Under the pieces are notes generated by a model, which was not told the DNA's origin, did not search any database, and was given only the letters and a program-made list of their open reading frames with translations. From Candidatus Bandiella woodruffii (lineage in GTDB: Bacteria > Pseudomonadota > Alphaproteobacteria > Rickettsiales > Midichloriaceae), in contig NZ_CP110820.1 of the NCBI RefSeq assembly GCF_034359465.1, positions 674,501 through 738,500 on the forward strand: DNA of 64,000 bases, read 5' to 3'. Below are positions 19,087 to 29,947 of this stretch, in pieces; position 1 is the first letter of the stretch; every line of letters begins with the position of its first letter. A program made the translations under genes and the position numbers.

Positions 19087-20352
19087 CTAAAATTTTAGTT
19101 TATCTACGATCTTATTATAATCGTAAATATTTTCAATGTTTCCGAGTGTTGTTAGAGTTATATTGTTTTTTGACAATATTTTTTTTGCCATATTTGTTAA
19201 AGATTGAACGGAAACTTTATTTATTTCGTTTAATATTTCATCGTTGCTTATATACCTGCCAAACATTGCAAAGCTATTGCTAATTTTTTTAGCCCTTGCA
19301 GAAGTGCACTCCATAGACATTAATATGCCGGATATCATCTGCGCCTTAGCTCTATCAATTTCTTTATCGTTGATGTTTTTGGTCAGATAATGAAGCTGTT
19401 CTGTTAACAAATCAATCATAAGGTTGATGTTTTTAGAGTCTAAAGCTGCATAAACTCCAAAAACTCCGCAATCACTATAGCTGCTTGAGAAAGAAGATAT
19501 GTTATACACTAGCCCCTTTTTTTCACGAATTTCTTGAAACAAGCGAGAGGACATGCCTCCACCTAAAATCACAGAAAGTATCTGAGAATCGTAAAAATTA
19601 TCATCAAGGTAAGATACTCCTTCAAACCCCAATAGAAATTGAGCCTGCTCAAGAGGTTTTTTAACATGAAGTTCTCCACCAATATATTTGCCAAGTTTGT
19701 ACTGATTTGTTTCGTTTGAGTTGAAGTCCTGAAATTTTTGCTCAATTAAACCATGAAAAGCGGCGACATCAAAATTACCAGCAGCGGAAACAATTGTGTT
19801 TTTTGTGGAATACTGATTTTTAAAGTAATTAACCAGTTCCTCTCTTGTTAAATTTTTGATAAACTCTTCTGTTCCTAAGATAGAGCGTCCCAAAGGCTGA
19901 TTACCAAAAGCTGCTTCCTGAAAATAATCAAAGACAATATCGTCGGGAGTATCACGTGTCATGTATAGCTCCTGCAATATAACCTCTCTTTCTCTCTCTA
20001 ATTCCTCCGCGTCAAAAGTGGAATTAAGGAAAATATCGGTAAGTATGTCGATTGCTTTAGATAGGTCATTCTTCAAAACTTTGGCATAGTAAACGGTGGC
20101 TGTTTTGGAAGTGTATGCGTTAAACTGTCCGCCTATCATGTCAAATTCTTCGGCTATGTTGGTTGCGCTTCTGGTATTTGTACCTTTAAAAGCCATGTGT
20201 TCTAGAAAATGTGAGATTCCATTATTTCCTTCGGTCTCGTTCCTGCTACCATTCTTTACTAAGATATTAATAGTAACGCTCTCCACCTCCTGTATTTTGT
20301 CTGTAGCGATAACCAACCCGTTTTCTTTTACAATCGAACTAATAGATGTCAT
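19087..20352 (-). CDS. M16-family zinc metallopeptidase (mitochondrial processing peptidase-like)
   Basis: Zinc peptidase of the pitrilysin family. The inverted zinc motif HFLEHM (HxxEH) is near residue 55, with the distal Glu in the EREREVILQEL stretch about 75 residues later. GGQFNAYTSK and the C-terminal GGGMSSRLFQEIREKKGLVY are typical of the MPP-beta/YmxG type; one-domain length of 421 aa. The Met at 20352 (MTSISSIVKENGL) is preferred over one 14 codons upstream. Rickettsial M16 proteins are the closest bacterial relatives of mitochondrial processing peptidase; substrates in bacteria are unknown. Confidence 0.92.
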   Translation of the reverse strand: MTSISSIVKENGLVIATDKIQEVESVTINILVKNGSRNETEGNNGISHFLEHMAFKGTNTRSATNIAEEFDMIGGQFNAYTSKTATVYYAKVLKNDLSKAIDILTDIFLNSTFDAEELEREREVILQELYMTRDTPDDIVFDYFQEAAFGNQPLGRSILGTEEFIKNLTREELVNYFKNQYSTKNTIVSAAGNFDVAAFHGLIEQKFQDFNSNETNQYKLGKYIGGELHVKKPLEQAQFLLGFEGVSYLDDNFYDSQILSVILGGGMSSRLFQEIREKKGLVYNISSFSSSYSDCGVFGVYAALDSKNINLMIDLLTEQLHYLTKNINDKEIDRAKAQMISGILMSMECTSARAKKISNSFAMFGRYISNDEILNEINKVSVQSLTNMAKKILSKNNITLTTLGNIENIYDYNKIVDKLKF

Positions 20353-20400
20353 AAAATAATTCAAATATAACTTTGATTCATATACTCCATTCACCTCAAA

Positions 20401-20515
20401 ACAAGCATTTTGCCGCGCACTTTTATACGCTCATCGTTCACATTTTTTGCTCTTTTTTAAGCTACCTGTTGTTTATAAATTTTCCAATTCTTAATTTACT
20501 AAAGGTATACTATAA
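20401..20515 (+). repeat. Diverged copy of the dispersed intergenic repeat
   Basis: ACTTTTATACGCTCATCGTTCAC, then CTGTTGTTTATAAATTTTCC and TTTACTAAAGGTATAC follow the order of segments in the unit at 8638. It fills about half of the 20395-20628 gap; the rest shows no feature that I can name. Confidence 0.5.
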
Positions 20516-20628
20516 ATTTATTTATATATAATCAAGCGAATCAAGCGAAAGAATATGCTTAAAGTATTTTTAAAGTTGAATTGGAAGCCTGGCCAAAAGG
20601 TCAAAGCAACGTTGATACAGTAATAAGG

Positions 20629-22023
20629 TTATGGGTTGTTCTTCTTATTTCGTAAAAAAGTTGGAATTTCAAAAATGCTGCTAGCTTTGTTGTTTGACGT
20701 TTCTTTGTCTGAGTGGGGGGTTCGAGAGTCTACCTTGTCTTCTTCCTCTTTACCCCGATCATCTAAGAAGTCAAAATAGTTTACTTTTTCTAAAACTGTA
20801 TCCTCTTGGCTATTGTTGCTCGTATCTGAATGAAAACGAAAAGAGCTTTGTTTAAAATCTTTGATATTGTTTTGATCGTAGCTATTACTGCTGATTTTTT
20901 CTTCTACATTCTCATCTGGAGCTTGCTCTGAGAAGCTTATTGGTTGGTTGGTCACTTGTTGTTTTTGCTCAATTACCACCTCTTTTTTTACTTGGTTCTC
21001 CGAAAATGATATTGTTCCAGATTTACTGAGCAAATTGTTGTTGATTGTTTTTGGTATATGGACATCTATCCCAGTCGCCACAACAGAAACTCTTAATTTG
21101 CCTTCTAGGTTCGCATCAAATGCTGAACCGAAAATGATGTTTGCATCTGAGTCAACTTCCTCTTTGATTCTGTTTGCAGCTTCGTCAACTTCAAATAAGG
21201 TCATATCCATTCCGCCAGTGATGTTAATCAAGACACCTCTTGCCCCTTTCATTGAAGAGTGGTCAAGAAGTGGATTGGATATAGCCGCTTCTGCCGCTTT
21301 AATTGCCCTGTTTTCTCCATCTGCTTCGCCAGTTCCCATCATTGCTTTACCCTTTTCATTCATAACAGTATGTATATCGGCAAAATCCAGGTTGATAAGA
21401 CCTGGCTTAGTTATTAGATCTGTAACTCCCTTTACACCGGCATGTAGCACTTCATCAGCCATTTTGAAAGCATCTGCGAAAGTTGTCTTTTCGTTAGCCA
21501 ATCTAAACAAGTTTTGGTTTGGTATAACGATAAGAGTGTCGACGTATTTTTGTAGTTCTTCTAATCCTTCTTCAGCCACTTTCATTCTTCTTGCGCCTTC
21601 AAAGTGGAATGGTTTTGTTACTACGCCAACTGTTAGGATGTTGCGTTCTTTTGCAAGTTTTGCCACTACCGGAGCTCCACCAGTTCCAGTGCCACCTCCC
21701 ATTCCCGCAGTAATAAACACCATGTTAAACTTTTCTAATATTTCTATTATCTCATCAGAAGATTCTTGCGCTGCAACTTCGCCCATTCCAGGGTTGGAGC
21801 CAGCACCAAGCCCTTTTGTTGATGCTATCCCAAATTTTATTTTATTGCCTGCCAACGAATTTTCAAGTGCTTGAGCGTCGGTGTTAGCGGCGAAAAAATC
21901 CACTCCCTCAAGATTTGCTGAAATCATGTTATTTACTGCGTTAACACCACCACCTCCCACTCCAAAAACAGCTATTTTAGGTGTTAACTCTGTTGTAGTT
22001 GGAATGCTAATTTTAATACTCAT
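20629..22023 (-). CDS. ftsZ: Cell division protein FtsZ
   Basis: Tubulin-like GTPase forming the division ring. [13 protein letters not shown] at the N-terminus, the signature GGGTGTG near residue 110, and the T7-loop region [11 protein letters not shown] are present. Residues after about 320 form a long, low-complexity acidic linker, and the protein ends [11 protein letters not shown], a good conserved C-terminal peptide for FtsA/ZipA-type partners. Here ftsZ is not in a dcw cluster: 16S rRNA lies upstream on the opposite strand. Confidence 0.98.
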   Translation of the reverse strand: MSIKISIPTTTELTPKIAVFGVGGGGVNAVNNMISANLEGVDFFAANTDAQALENSLAGNKIKFGIASTKGLGAGSNPGMGEVAAQESSDEIIEILEKFNMVFITAGMGGGTGTGGAPVVAKLAKERNILTVGVVTKPFHFEGARRMKVAEEGLEELQKYVDTLIVIPNQNLFRLANEKTTFADAFKMADEVLHAGVKGVTDLITKPGLINLDFADIHTVMNEKGKAMMGTGEADGENRAIKAAEAAISNPLLDHSSMKGARGVLINITGGMDMTLFEVDEAANRIKEEVDSDANIIFGSAFDANLEGKLRVSVVATGIDVHIPKTINNNLLSKSGTISFSENQVKKEVVIEQKQQVTNQPISFSEQAPDENVEEKISSNSYDQNNIKDFKQSSFRFHSDTSNNSQEDTVLEKVNYFDFLDDRGKEEEDKVDSRTPHSDKETSNNKASSIFEIPTFLRNKKNNP

Positions 22024-22150
22024 GTTTACTGTATTTTACGAAATGATATAAATTTTTGTATTTATATGTATAAATAATACAGGCCCTGTTTATTTGCAAA
22101 TATATTTCTCGTATTGTTTTACAATCTGTAAAAATAAATGAAAATAACAA

Positions 22151-22178
22151 TTGACTTCACATGAAAAACGTTTATAAG
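22151..22178 (+). promoter_or_regulatory. Likely 16S rRNA promoter
   Basis: TTGACT at 22151-22156, 16-bp spacer, TATAAG at 22173-22178, about 90 bp before the mature 16S start and upstream of the processing stem. Confidence 0.55.
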
Positions 22179-22211
22179 TAGCTGTACTGATCGATTTATT
22201 TGAAATTGTGA

Positions 22212-22238
22212 ATATAGAATTTTTAAGACGGTGGTAAT
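22212..22238 (+). other. Left arm of the 16S precursor processing stem
   Basis: These 27 nt are complementary to 23808-23834 with a single mismatch (core AAGACGGTGGTAAT). They flank the mature 16S rRNA, so they should form the long RNase III stem of the precursor. Confidence 0.8.
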
Positions 22239-22266
22239 CATTTAGGCTTAGGCCTAAATTTACACA

Positions 22267-23766
<1,500 letters not shown>

Positions 23767-23807
23767 AGACAAATCGATAGGTTAGACCTATCAAAAACAA
23801 ATTCTTA

Positions 23808-23834
23808 ATTACCACCGTCTTATAAATTCTATAT
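23808..23834 (+). other. Right arm of the 16S precursor processing stem
   Basis: Partner of 22212-22238. Between it and the mature 3' end lies a small perfect hairpin, GATAGGT-TAG-ACCTATC, at 23775-23791, of unknown role. The remaining bases to 24007 show no gene. Confidence 0.75.
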
Positions 23835-24007
23835 GTCACTTTTCATATTTTTTCATAGTCTCTTAGCAAATTGTAGAAGTTCTTATTTGCGATTTTTATA
23901 CATCTTTTTTTGTAATTATTGCCCAGAATTTAGGTTATTTGAATGTAACTTATTGGAGTTGTCAAAGTTAAAAATGGGTATGATGAATAGAGTATACCTC
24001 TCGTAAA

Positions 24008-24860
24008 GGCACCGTCAAGTTAAAAAAGTTGAGGTGCAAAAGGTATTGAGAGAAGAGGGAAAAAATAGTAAATTGGAGCAAAATAAAAAATAATAGAAAA
24101 ACAATGGAAGAAAGAGCGAGCAGATACAGATATCCAATGGTGATAATAGGACATGCAGTTTGGTTGTACCACAGATTTAATTTGAGTTATAGAGACGTAG
24201 CAGAAGAGTTGTTATAAAGGGGTATAGAAGTAAGCCATGAAACGATAAGAGCATGGTGTATTAAATTTGGAAAAAGGTTTTTAGATATAATCAAGAAGAA
24301 GCAGAGGAAAGTAAAGGATAAATGGCATTTGGATGAGATGAGCATTAAAATTAACGGTAAATATTTTATTTTGTGGAGAGCTGTAGATGAAGATGGATAT
24401 GAGATAGATGTCTTCCTACAGACCAGACGTAATAAAAAGTCTGCGATAAGGTTTTTATCAAGATTATTACAATCAAATCCAGTACCCAGAGTAATCGTGA
24501 CAGATAAATTAAAAAGCTATACCAAACCTATAAAAGAAATGTGCCCTAAAACAGAGCATAGGCGCCATAAAGGATTAAATAATAGGGTTGAAAATGCACA
24601 CCAACCAACACGCAGGAAAGAGAAATGCCTAATAAAATTCAAATCTCCTTCTGGGGTACAGCAAACTCTTTCTTTGATGGGAAAAATAAGGAACATATTT
24701 TCAGTAGATGTGGGCAGGTATATTAACAGTTCTAGCAAGCAAAAAGAAATGTTTTTCGAAGCTAAATCTATTTGGGATCACGCCGCTCAATCCATAGCTG
24801 CTGCATAATTTTCAAAAAGATGCTCTGTCACGCCCTTACCTCCATTAACTTGACGGTGCC
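24008..24860 (+). mobile_element. IS6-family element, full copy c (853 bp)
   Basis: Full copy with intact GGCACCGTCAAGTTAA ends. The left flank is the 16S downstream region; the right flank is the interior of the IS1-like element, whose right end is missing. No target duplication, consistent with an adjacent deletion. Confidence 0.93.
24104..24808 (+). CDS. IS6-family transposase with internal UAA (copy c)
   Basis: Same reading frame and same codon-38 TAA as copy b; no further stop. I saw no amino-acid difference from copy b in the catalytic part. Confidence 0.75.
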
Positions 24861-25487
24861 TGTTTGAGTTATTGGACTCAATTGAGAGTGTATGTTGTTT
24901 GCCAACAACATGTTGATGGCGAGGTATAACCTCTGAATAAACAGACCAATCGTCTGTGTAATAACTGCAATTATCTCTACTTATGATTTTCCACAATTTT
25001 CTAAAGGTTGTAACGTTACGCTTACCAACCACCCAGGCAACAACTCTCTTGAGCTCCCTACTATAGGCTTTCCATATCCATAATTTGTTTTTTTGAATCT
25101 ACAAAATGCCACATCTCATCTATTTCAACTTCTCTCAATTCTTCCGGCACTGTTGGTCTTGGTATCTTTTTAGCATACAGTATTATCCACTTATATACGC
25201 TAGTATGAGCTACTTTAAATAATTTCCCTAGCCATCTAAAGCTACTTTTTCCCATGCTGTACAATAACACTGCCAGAGCCTTCATCTCTGGCGAACAGCC
25301 TCTTAATTTAGTGCTTGTAAAATTACATACACACTCTTTGCATTTATACCTTTGCATACCCATAATATTACCATTCTTAACGTATTTACTGCTACTGCAT
25401 TTTTTACACTCTGTATTCATATTTCTATTTTCTTTGTTGCTCGCTATATTCATTTTAGCATCTTATCTATCTTATGGCAACACTCCC
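24861..25487 (-). mobile_element. Second IS1-family element, copy 2, right part deleted
   Basis: Runs from the left terminus (25487, reverse strand) inward to 24861, where copy c of the IS6 element begins. The orfA frame is 25061-25453, with CKKC...CKEC zinc ribbon; the orfB part is incomplete. The junction has seven A, as in the copy at 5832. The transposase is not functional. Confidence 0.85.
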
Positions 25488-25512
25488 CTTTATTCCATCT
25501 TGCAACACTCCC
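25488..25512 (-). mobile_element. 25-bp terminal scrap of the IS5-family element
   Basis: Exactly the outer 25 bases of the 1200-bp element (reverse of GGGAGTGTTGCAAGATGG and on). The rest is gone, the IS1-like element starting right beside it. Confidence 0.75.
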
Positions 25513-25596
25513 TATATATACTCCGATAACTTGAAAAATCGGAAACGTGGCGTAATGAATCCCCAGGCTATTTAGATTCAACTTTTGACGAAGGAA
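25513..25596 (+). repeat. Copy of the dispersed intergenic repeat plus a second repeat motif
   Basis: TATATACTCCGATAACTTG opens it as in the unit at 8638; TTTAGATTCAACTTTTGACG then follows, a motif also seen near 44035 and 60308. Non-coding. Confidence 0.5.
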
Positions 25597-25604
25597 CTAT
25601 ATGT

Positions 25605-26033
25605 TTATGATTTATCGTTGGGCTCAGGCTCTATGGGCACTGCATATAACTCCAATCTCGAATTAATCAGCTTATAGCCCAGATCTTGAGCGATTTTCTC
25701 CTTAATCCTTTGTAATTTCAAACTTTCAAATTCAATGATGTCACCTGTATGAATGTTAATCAAATGATAATGTTCATTTGATTTGTTAAACTCTTCGTAC
25801 CTGGCTTTGCCGTCACCTATCTCTAGTTTTTTTATAAGCCCATATTGTTCAAACAGGTTTAACGTTCTATAAACTGTAGCCAAACTAATCTTGGAGTCTA
25901 TAGCGTTTGCTCTTATATACAACTCCTCAACATCTGGATGATCCGTGGAAAGAGATAAGACTTCAGCTATCACTTTTCTTTGGCTTGTTAGCTTTAAGTT
26001 TTTTTCGATACAAGCTTTTTCTATATTGTTCAT
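25605..26033 (-). CDS. Fur-family transcriptional regulator
   Basis: Metal-responsive repressor. Winged helix at residues 1-80 (LTSQRKVIAEVL, SLATVYRTLNLFEQYGLI), dimerisation domain after it. The usual HHHxxCxxC is replaced by EHYHLINIHTGDIIEF: the CxxC structural-zinc pair is missing, as in many alphaproteobacterial Fur/Mur proteins. The C-terminal CxxC is also missing. It could be Fur, Mur or Irr, so no symbol is given. It starts 4 bp downstream of the engB stop on the same strand. Confidence 0.88.
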   Translation of the reverse strand: MNNIEKACIEKNLKLTSQRKVIAEVLSLSTDHPDVEELYIRANAIDSKISLATVYRTLNLFEQYGLIKKLEIGDGKARYEEFNKSNEHYHLINIHTGDIIEFESLKLQRIKEKIAQDLGYKLINSRLELYAVPIEPEPNDKS

Positions 26034-26037
26034 ATAT

Positions 26038-26634
26038 TTAGATATTACTGACTATACACTCTCTTAGTTTTTTTATCCCATACCCTTTGGTACAGCTTAC
26101 ATTGACCATACTCTCTATGAACTTAAATTTATTCAAATTATGTTGAATTTCAATATCCAGTTTCGTTATCTCTGTTTTATTTAACTTATCAATTTTATTA
26201 ACAACCAATATAACGCTTATTCCGATATTATTTAAAAAATCCAGCAATACTTCATCTTCAGTTTTAATGCCACGCCTCGCATCTGTGATGAAAATTAATT
26301 TTTTTAAGTTTGCTCGATTTATTAAATAATCTTTGATCAGATGCCCAAGATCTTCAACCAAATGTTTTGCCCTTTTGGCATAGCCATGCCCTGGCAAATC
26401 AACCAACATAAGCCTTTCAGCTAATTTAAAGTAATTAATTTTAATTGTGCTCCCTGGAGTATTTGAAGTTCTAACCAGTTTTTTTCTATTCACAAGGGCA
26501 TTAATTACACTGGATTTCCCTACGTTTGATCTGCCTAAAAATGCTATTTCAGGCAGATTTGTCTTAGGATGCTTGCCAATATCTGTAACACTGTAAAAAA
26601 ACTCACAATCTTTTTGGAATAAGTCCGCTTTCAT
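26038..26634 (-). CDS. engB: Ribosome biogenesis GTP-binding protein YsxC/EngB
   Basis: TRAFAC-class GTPase needed for 50S assembly. G1 GRSNVGKSS, G2 region TPGSTIKINYF, G3 DLPGHGYA, G4 NKIDKL and G5 SCTKGYG are all present in order; 198 aa. It is probably co-transcribed with the fur-like gene. Confidence 0.96.
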   Translation of the reverse strand: MKADLFQKDCEFFYSVTDIGKHPKTNLPEIAFLGRSNVGKSSVINALVNRKKLVRTSNTPGSTIKINYFKLAERLMLVDLPGHGYAKRAKHLVEDLGHLIKDYLINRANLKKLIFITDARRGIKTEDEVLLDFLNNIGISVILVVNKIDKLNKTEITKLDIEIQHNLNKFKFIESMVNVSCTKGYGIKKLRECIVSNI

Positions 26635-26739
26635 TAACGATAACGACCAATACTATTACATTTTGCAATTCAAGTCATAATATTACATATATCACTAAAT
26701 AGCAAAATATTGGTTATTATACACCTCAAGTTAAATTAA

Positions 26740-26868
26740 GAATTAACAAAAAAAGCGATGAATATAAGTGATTAGCATGGGAAGTGCCTAATAATACATA
26801 ATGAAGTGCCCCAATCCGGAATATTTTAAGGTCAACTTTTAAAAGACGCAGAGTATACAATAGAGTCT
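26740..26868 (-). repeat. Dispersed intergenic repeat, reverse copy
   Basis: Complement of the unit at 8638, diverged: ATAAGTGATTAGCATGGG...CATAATGAAGTGCC...TTAAGGTCAACTTTT...GAGTATAC. It fills much of the 290-bp gap between divergent engB and folP; no promoter was convincing. Confidence 0.55.
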
Positions 26869-26924
26869 GTTGTTGATGTACGAAAGATGTGCTAATCTCG
26901 GCCTATATTAAAACTACTCTTTTC

Positions 26925-27695
26925 ATGACAAAAATAATCGGCATTCTCAATTACAACGCAAATTCATTTTCAGATGGTGGCATGTATAATAGGGTGGATA
27001 CTGCCATTGCAAAGATGGAAAGTTTATTTCAGCAAGGTGCAGATATTGTTGATATAGGCGCTAGTGCAACTTCTTACGGAGCAAATCTCTTGTCAGAGGA
27101 CCAGGAAATAAAAATTTTGGCATGCCTGTTAAATCAAATTGATTGCAAAAATATAAGCATAGACACTTATCACTATAGCACAATGAAATATGCCATTGAT
27201 TTAGGTGTAAGTTATATCAATGATGTGACTGGTGGAAAGGACAAGAGAATCTTGGAGTTAATGGCTGCCAACCCACAGGTGAATTATATTTGTATGTACA
27301 GTTTAGTACTGCCAGCCGATAGGGATATTCGAATAAAATCTGTCGATGAAATTTATAACTGGATTGCAAACAAGATAGCTGAATGCATAAAATACGGAAT
27401 ATTGAATGAGCGTATTATAATTGACCCAGGCATTGGTTTTGTTACCAATGTCAACCAGTCACTTGAGGTAATACGTAATGTGGAGGAACTTAAAAAGTTT
27501 GGGGTCAAAATCTGTATCGGCCATTCGAGAAAATCCTTTTTTGGAGCGATGACAAACCAACCGCCACAAGACAGAGATATAGAAACAACAGCAGCATCTG
27601 TTTATATGTTGTCAAAAAAGGTAGATTATGTCAGAGTGCATAACGTGGAGATGCACAAAAGAGCATTCAAAGTTTTTGCCAATTTATTAAGTTAA
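26925..27695 (+). CDS. folP: Dihydropteroate synthase, divergent
   Basis: TIM-barrel enzyme that joins p-aminobenzoate to the pterin in folate synthesis. GILNYNANSFSDGG, INDVTGG, IDPGIGF, IGHSRKSFFGAM and RVHNVEMH keep the family order. Two active-site stretches differ: the usual TPDSFSDGG reads NANSFSDGG, and the DIGGESTRPG loop reads DIGASATSYGA and so lacks the Arg-Pro. The Met at 26925 (MTKIIGILNY) fits better than a GTG 12 codons upstream. Function as a normal synthase is likely but not certain. glyS follows after 15 bp. Confidence 0.85.
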   Translation: MTKIIGILNYNANSFSDGGMYNRVDTAIAKMESLFQQGADIVDIGASATSYGANLLSEDQEIKILACLLNQIDCKNISIDTYHYSTMKYAIDLGVSYINDVTGGKDKRILELMAANPQVNYICMYSLVLPADRDIRIKSVDEIYNWIANKIAECIKYGILNERIIIDPGIGFVTNVNQSLEVIRNVEELKKFGVKICIGHSRKSFFGAMTNQPPQDRDIETTAASVYMLSKKVDYVRVHNVEMHKRAFKVFANLLS

Positions 27696-27710
27696 TTAAA
27701 CAGTCAGTCT

Positions 27711-29312
27711 ATGTCAGAGTTACTTTTTGAAATTTATTCAGAAGAAATCCCAAGCGAAATGCAGGAGTACGGGGCTAAAAAGCTGTACGATATGATAAGT
27801 ACAAAGTTAGAGGAGTTATTTGATCATAAAATTATTGGTCAATATTTCTTTACTCCAAGAAGGATTGGGTTTTATATCGAAAGTATACCAACAATACTGC
27901 AAGCAAAGATTGAGGAGGTAAGAGGTCCTAAAATTCAGGCCCCTAAAAACGCCATAGATGGGTTTTTAAAAAAATATAACCTAACGGAGACTTCAGAGCT
28001 TGTAGAAAAAAATGGATACTACCATTTTTTGCAAAAAATGGAGGGGAAAAGTACACTTGAGTTGTTACACCAATTACTAGAAGAAGTTGTTGCAACATTC
28101 CCTTGGCCTAAATCAATGAAATGGGCCAATTACCAAATCAAATGGATTAGACCGATCCACTCTATATTATGCGTATATGGAGGCAAAGTTATACCGGTCA
28201 AGTACGGGCATATAACTGCAAGTAACATCACAACTGGGCGTTGGATGTTAAATGAAGCGATGATTCAGGTCAATTCTTTCTCGGAGTACCAAACAAACCT
28301 GCAAAAAGCAGAAGTAGAAATTTTTCAGGAACAAAGAATAAATTCAATAAAAAAGCAGGTCGAACAAAAGATAGCGAACCTCAATGTTAGTATGATCGAA
28401 GATCATGATCTTTTGCATGAAGTAGCAAATTTGGTTGAATCTCCATACGTAGCAATTGGGAAGATAGATAGCAAATTCATGCAATTGCCAAAAGAAGTGC
28501 TGGTCACAACGCTTAAATTCCACCAAAAATATCTGATGATGGAATGTGGAAACAAGGAGCTGGCACCATACTTCATTATAGTTTCCAATATTATGACCGA
28601 CGATGGCCTGCAAACTGTAATTACAGGGAACGAAAAAGTGCTAAAAGCACGGCTTTCTGATGCTGAATTCTTCTATACACAAGACACAAATACAAAACTT
28701 ATCGATAAATTTCAAGCATTAAAAAAAGTTACATTTCACCATGAAATAGGTAGCTATTACGACAAAATTCAACTCATCAAACAAGTAGCTGTGGATTTAG
28801 CTAAGCAATTGCAAGTTGATCAAAGCCTGGTCGAACACACAACTCTGTTAATTAAGTCAGACTTGGTTACAGATATGGTCAAAGAGTTACCAGAATTACA
28901 AGGGATTGTTGGATATTATTACGCATTAAAAGATGGGGAGACAAAAGAAGTAGCAGCTGCGATCAAAGAACATTATCTGCCTCAGGGACCTAGTGACCCA
29001 GTTGTTACATCCAACTTAAGCATCCTCATGGCTTTAGCTGACAAGATGGTCACATTAAATTCCATGTTTAAGATTGGCATCAAGCCAACAGGATCAAAAG
29101 ACCCGTTTGCTCTGCGTCGAGCTGCAATTGGAATTATCAGGATTATATGCGCTAATCAATTAAGTTTGAAAGTTCATGATATGCTAAGAAGTGATGTAAT
29201 CAATTTCATTTTGGATAGAGTCGAAATCTTGGAAAAAGAAATAGGCGAAGGAAAAAATGCATATTTAATAGACTTGTGCTACATTAAAGAAGCGTTAATA
29301 ACCAGATCTTAG
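27711..29312 (+). CDS. glyS: Glycyl-tRNA synthetase beta subunit, short at the C-terminus
   Basis: Beta subunit of the alpha2beta2 glycyl-tRNA synthetase. ELLFEIYSEEIPSEM at the start, TPRRIGFYI, WPKSMKW, WIRPIHSI, PKEVLVTTLKFHQKY and KPTGSKDPFALRRAAIG are family blocks. At 533 aa it is some 130-160 residues shorter than usual: it stops soon after DRVEILEKEIG, losing most of the C-terminal anticodon-binding-like domain. The missing part is not visible in another frame downstream. glyQ is not in the window. Confidence 0.92.
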   Translation: MSELLFEIYSEEIPSEMQEYGAKKLYDMISTKLEELFDHKIIGQYFFTPRRIGFYIESIPTILQAKIEEVRGPKIQAPKNAIDGFLKKYNLTETSELVEKNGYYHFLQKMEGKSTLELLHQLLEEVVATFPWPKSMKWANYQIKWIRPIHSILCVYGGKVIPVKYGHITASNITTGRWMLNEAMIQVNSFSEYQTNLQKAEVEIFQEQRINSIKKQVEQKIANLNVSMIEDHDLLHEVANLVESPYVAIGKIDSKFMQLPKEVLVTTLKFHQKYLMMECGNKELAPYFIIVSNIMTDDGLQTVITGNEKVLKARLSDAEFFYTQDTNTKLIDKFQALKKVTFHHEIGSYYDKIQLIKQVAVDLAKQLQVDQSLVEHTTLLIKSDLVTDMVKELPELQGIVGYYYALKDGETKEVAAAIKEHYLPQGPSDPVVTSNLSILMALADKMVTLNSMFKIGIKPTGSKDPFALRRAAIGIIRIICANQLSLKVHDMLRSDVINFILDRVEILEKEIGEGKNAYLIDLCYIKEALITRS

Positions 29313-29379
29313 GGGAAAGCCAGAGGAGTGATAACTAAAGGAAAAAACATTGTCTCGTCCAGATTAATAGGAGAACATC

Positions 29380-29631
29380 ATGAGCAAAGAACTACTTAAT
29401 TTAAAAAACGTTGGGAAAGCCATGCTACGCGATTTAGAGTTACTCGGCATTACTTCAGTACAACAGCTTAAAACTCAAAATCCTGATAGTCTATATGAGA
29501 GAATACAAAAAATCACTGGGACAAAGCATTATCCATGCGTATGGGATGTTTTTGCAGCTATTATCCACGAGGCCAACACAGGTGAAAAACTGCCATGGTG
29601 GCATTTTAGCAAGATCAGAACAGAGTGTTAG
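29380..29631 (+). CDS. Cdd1-type helix-hairpin-helix protein, tail replaced by an IS end
   Basis: Resembles the small 'pathogenicity locus' Cdd1 family: LKNVGKAMLRDLELLGI (helix-hairpin-helix), then TGTKHYPCVWDVFAAIIHEA and PWWHFSKIR. Function unknown; the fold suggests nucleic-acid binding. AGGAG lies 7 bp before the ATG. The last codons (TGT TAG) lie inside the terminus of an IS1-like fragment beginning at 29622, so the native stop has been lost, probably with few residues. Confidence 0.8.
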   Translation: MSKELLNLKNVGKAMLRDLELLGITSVQQLKTQNPDSLYERIQKITGTKHYPCVWDVFAAIIHEANTGEKLPWWHFSKIRTEC

Positions 29632-29920
29632 CCAAAGATAGATATAAAATTGCCCTGCTCACTTAGGAAATTATTGTTATCCTCAAAATGTACCCAGAGC
29701 TTAATCGTAAGATCGACAACTTCTTCAGATTTTGAAACTACCTTTGTTTTTCTGGTCATTCTTGCAATTCTGTGCCTTGTGTTTGAGTTATTGGACTCAA
29801 TTGAGAGTGTATGTTGTTTGCCAACAACATGTTGATGGCGAGGTATAACCTCTGAATAAACAGACCAATCGTCTGTGTAATAAGTGCAATTATCTCTACT
29901 TATGATTTTCCACAATTTTC
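29622..29920 (-). mobile_element. Right-end fragment of the second IS1-family element
   Basis: Terminal AGAGTGTTAGCCAAAGATAG followed by the last part of the InsB-like frame. The rest of the element is missing. The outermost 52-53 bp are repeated inverted at 30801-30853. Confidence 0.85.
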
Positions 29921-29947
29921 GGTTCTGTCGCATCTGTGAAAATTCAG
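29921..29947 (+). mobile_element. 27-bp scrap resembling an IS6-type terminus
   Basis: GGTTCTGTCGCATCTG is shared with 6756-6771. It is trapped between the IS1-like fragment and copy d of the 853-bp element. Confidence 0.45.

Noticed and set aside
20948-21874. 308-aa frame opposite ftsZ
   Set aside because: Mirror of a highly conserved gene; low-complexity composition, no start context.
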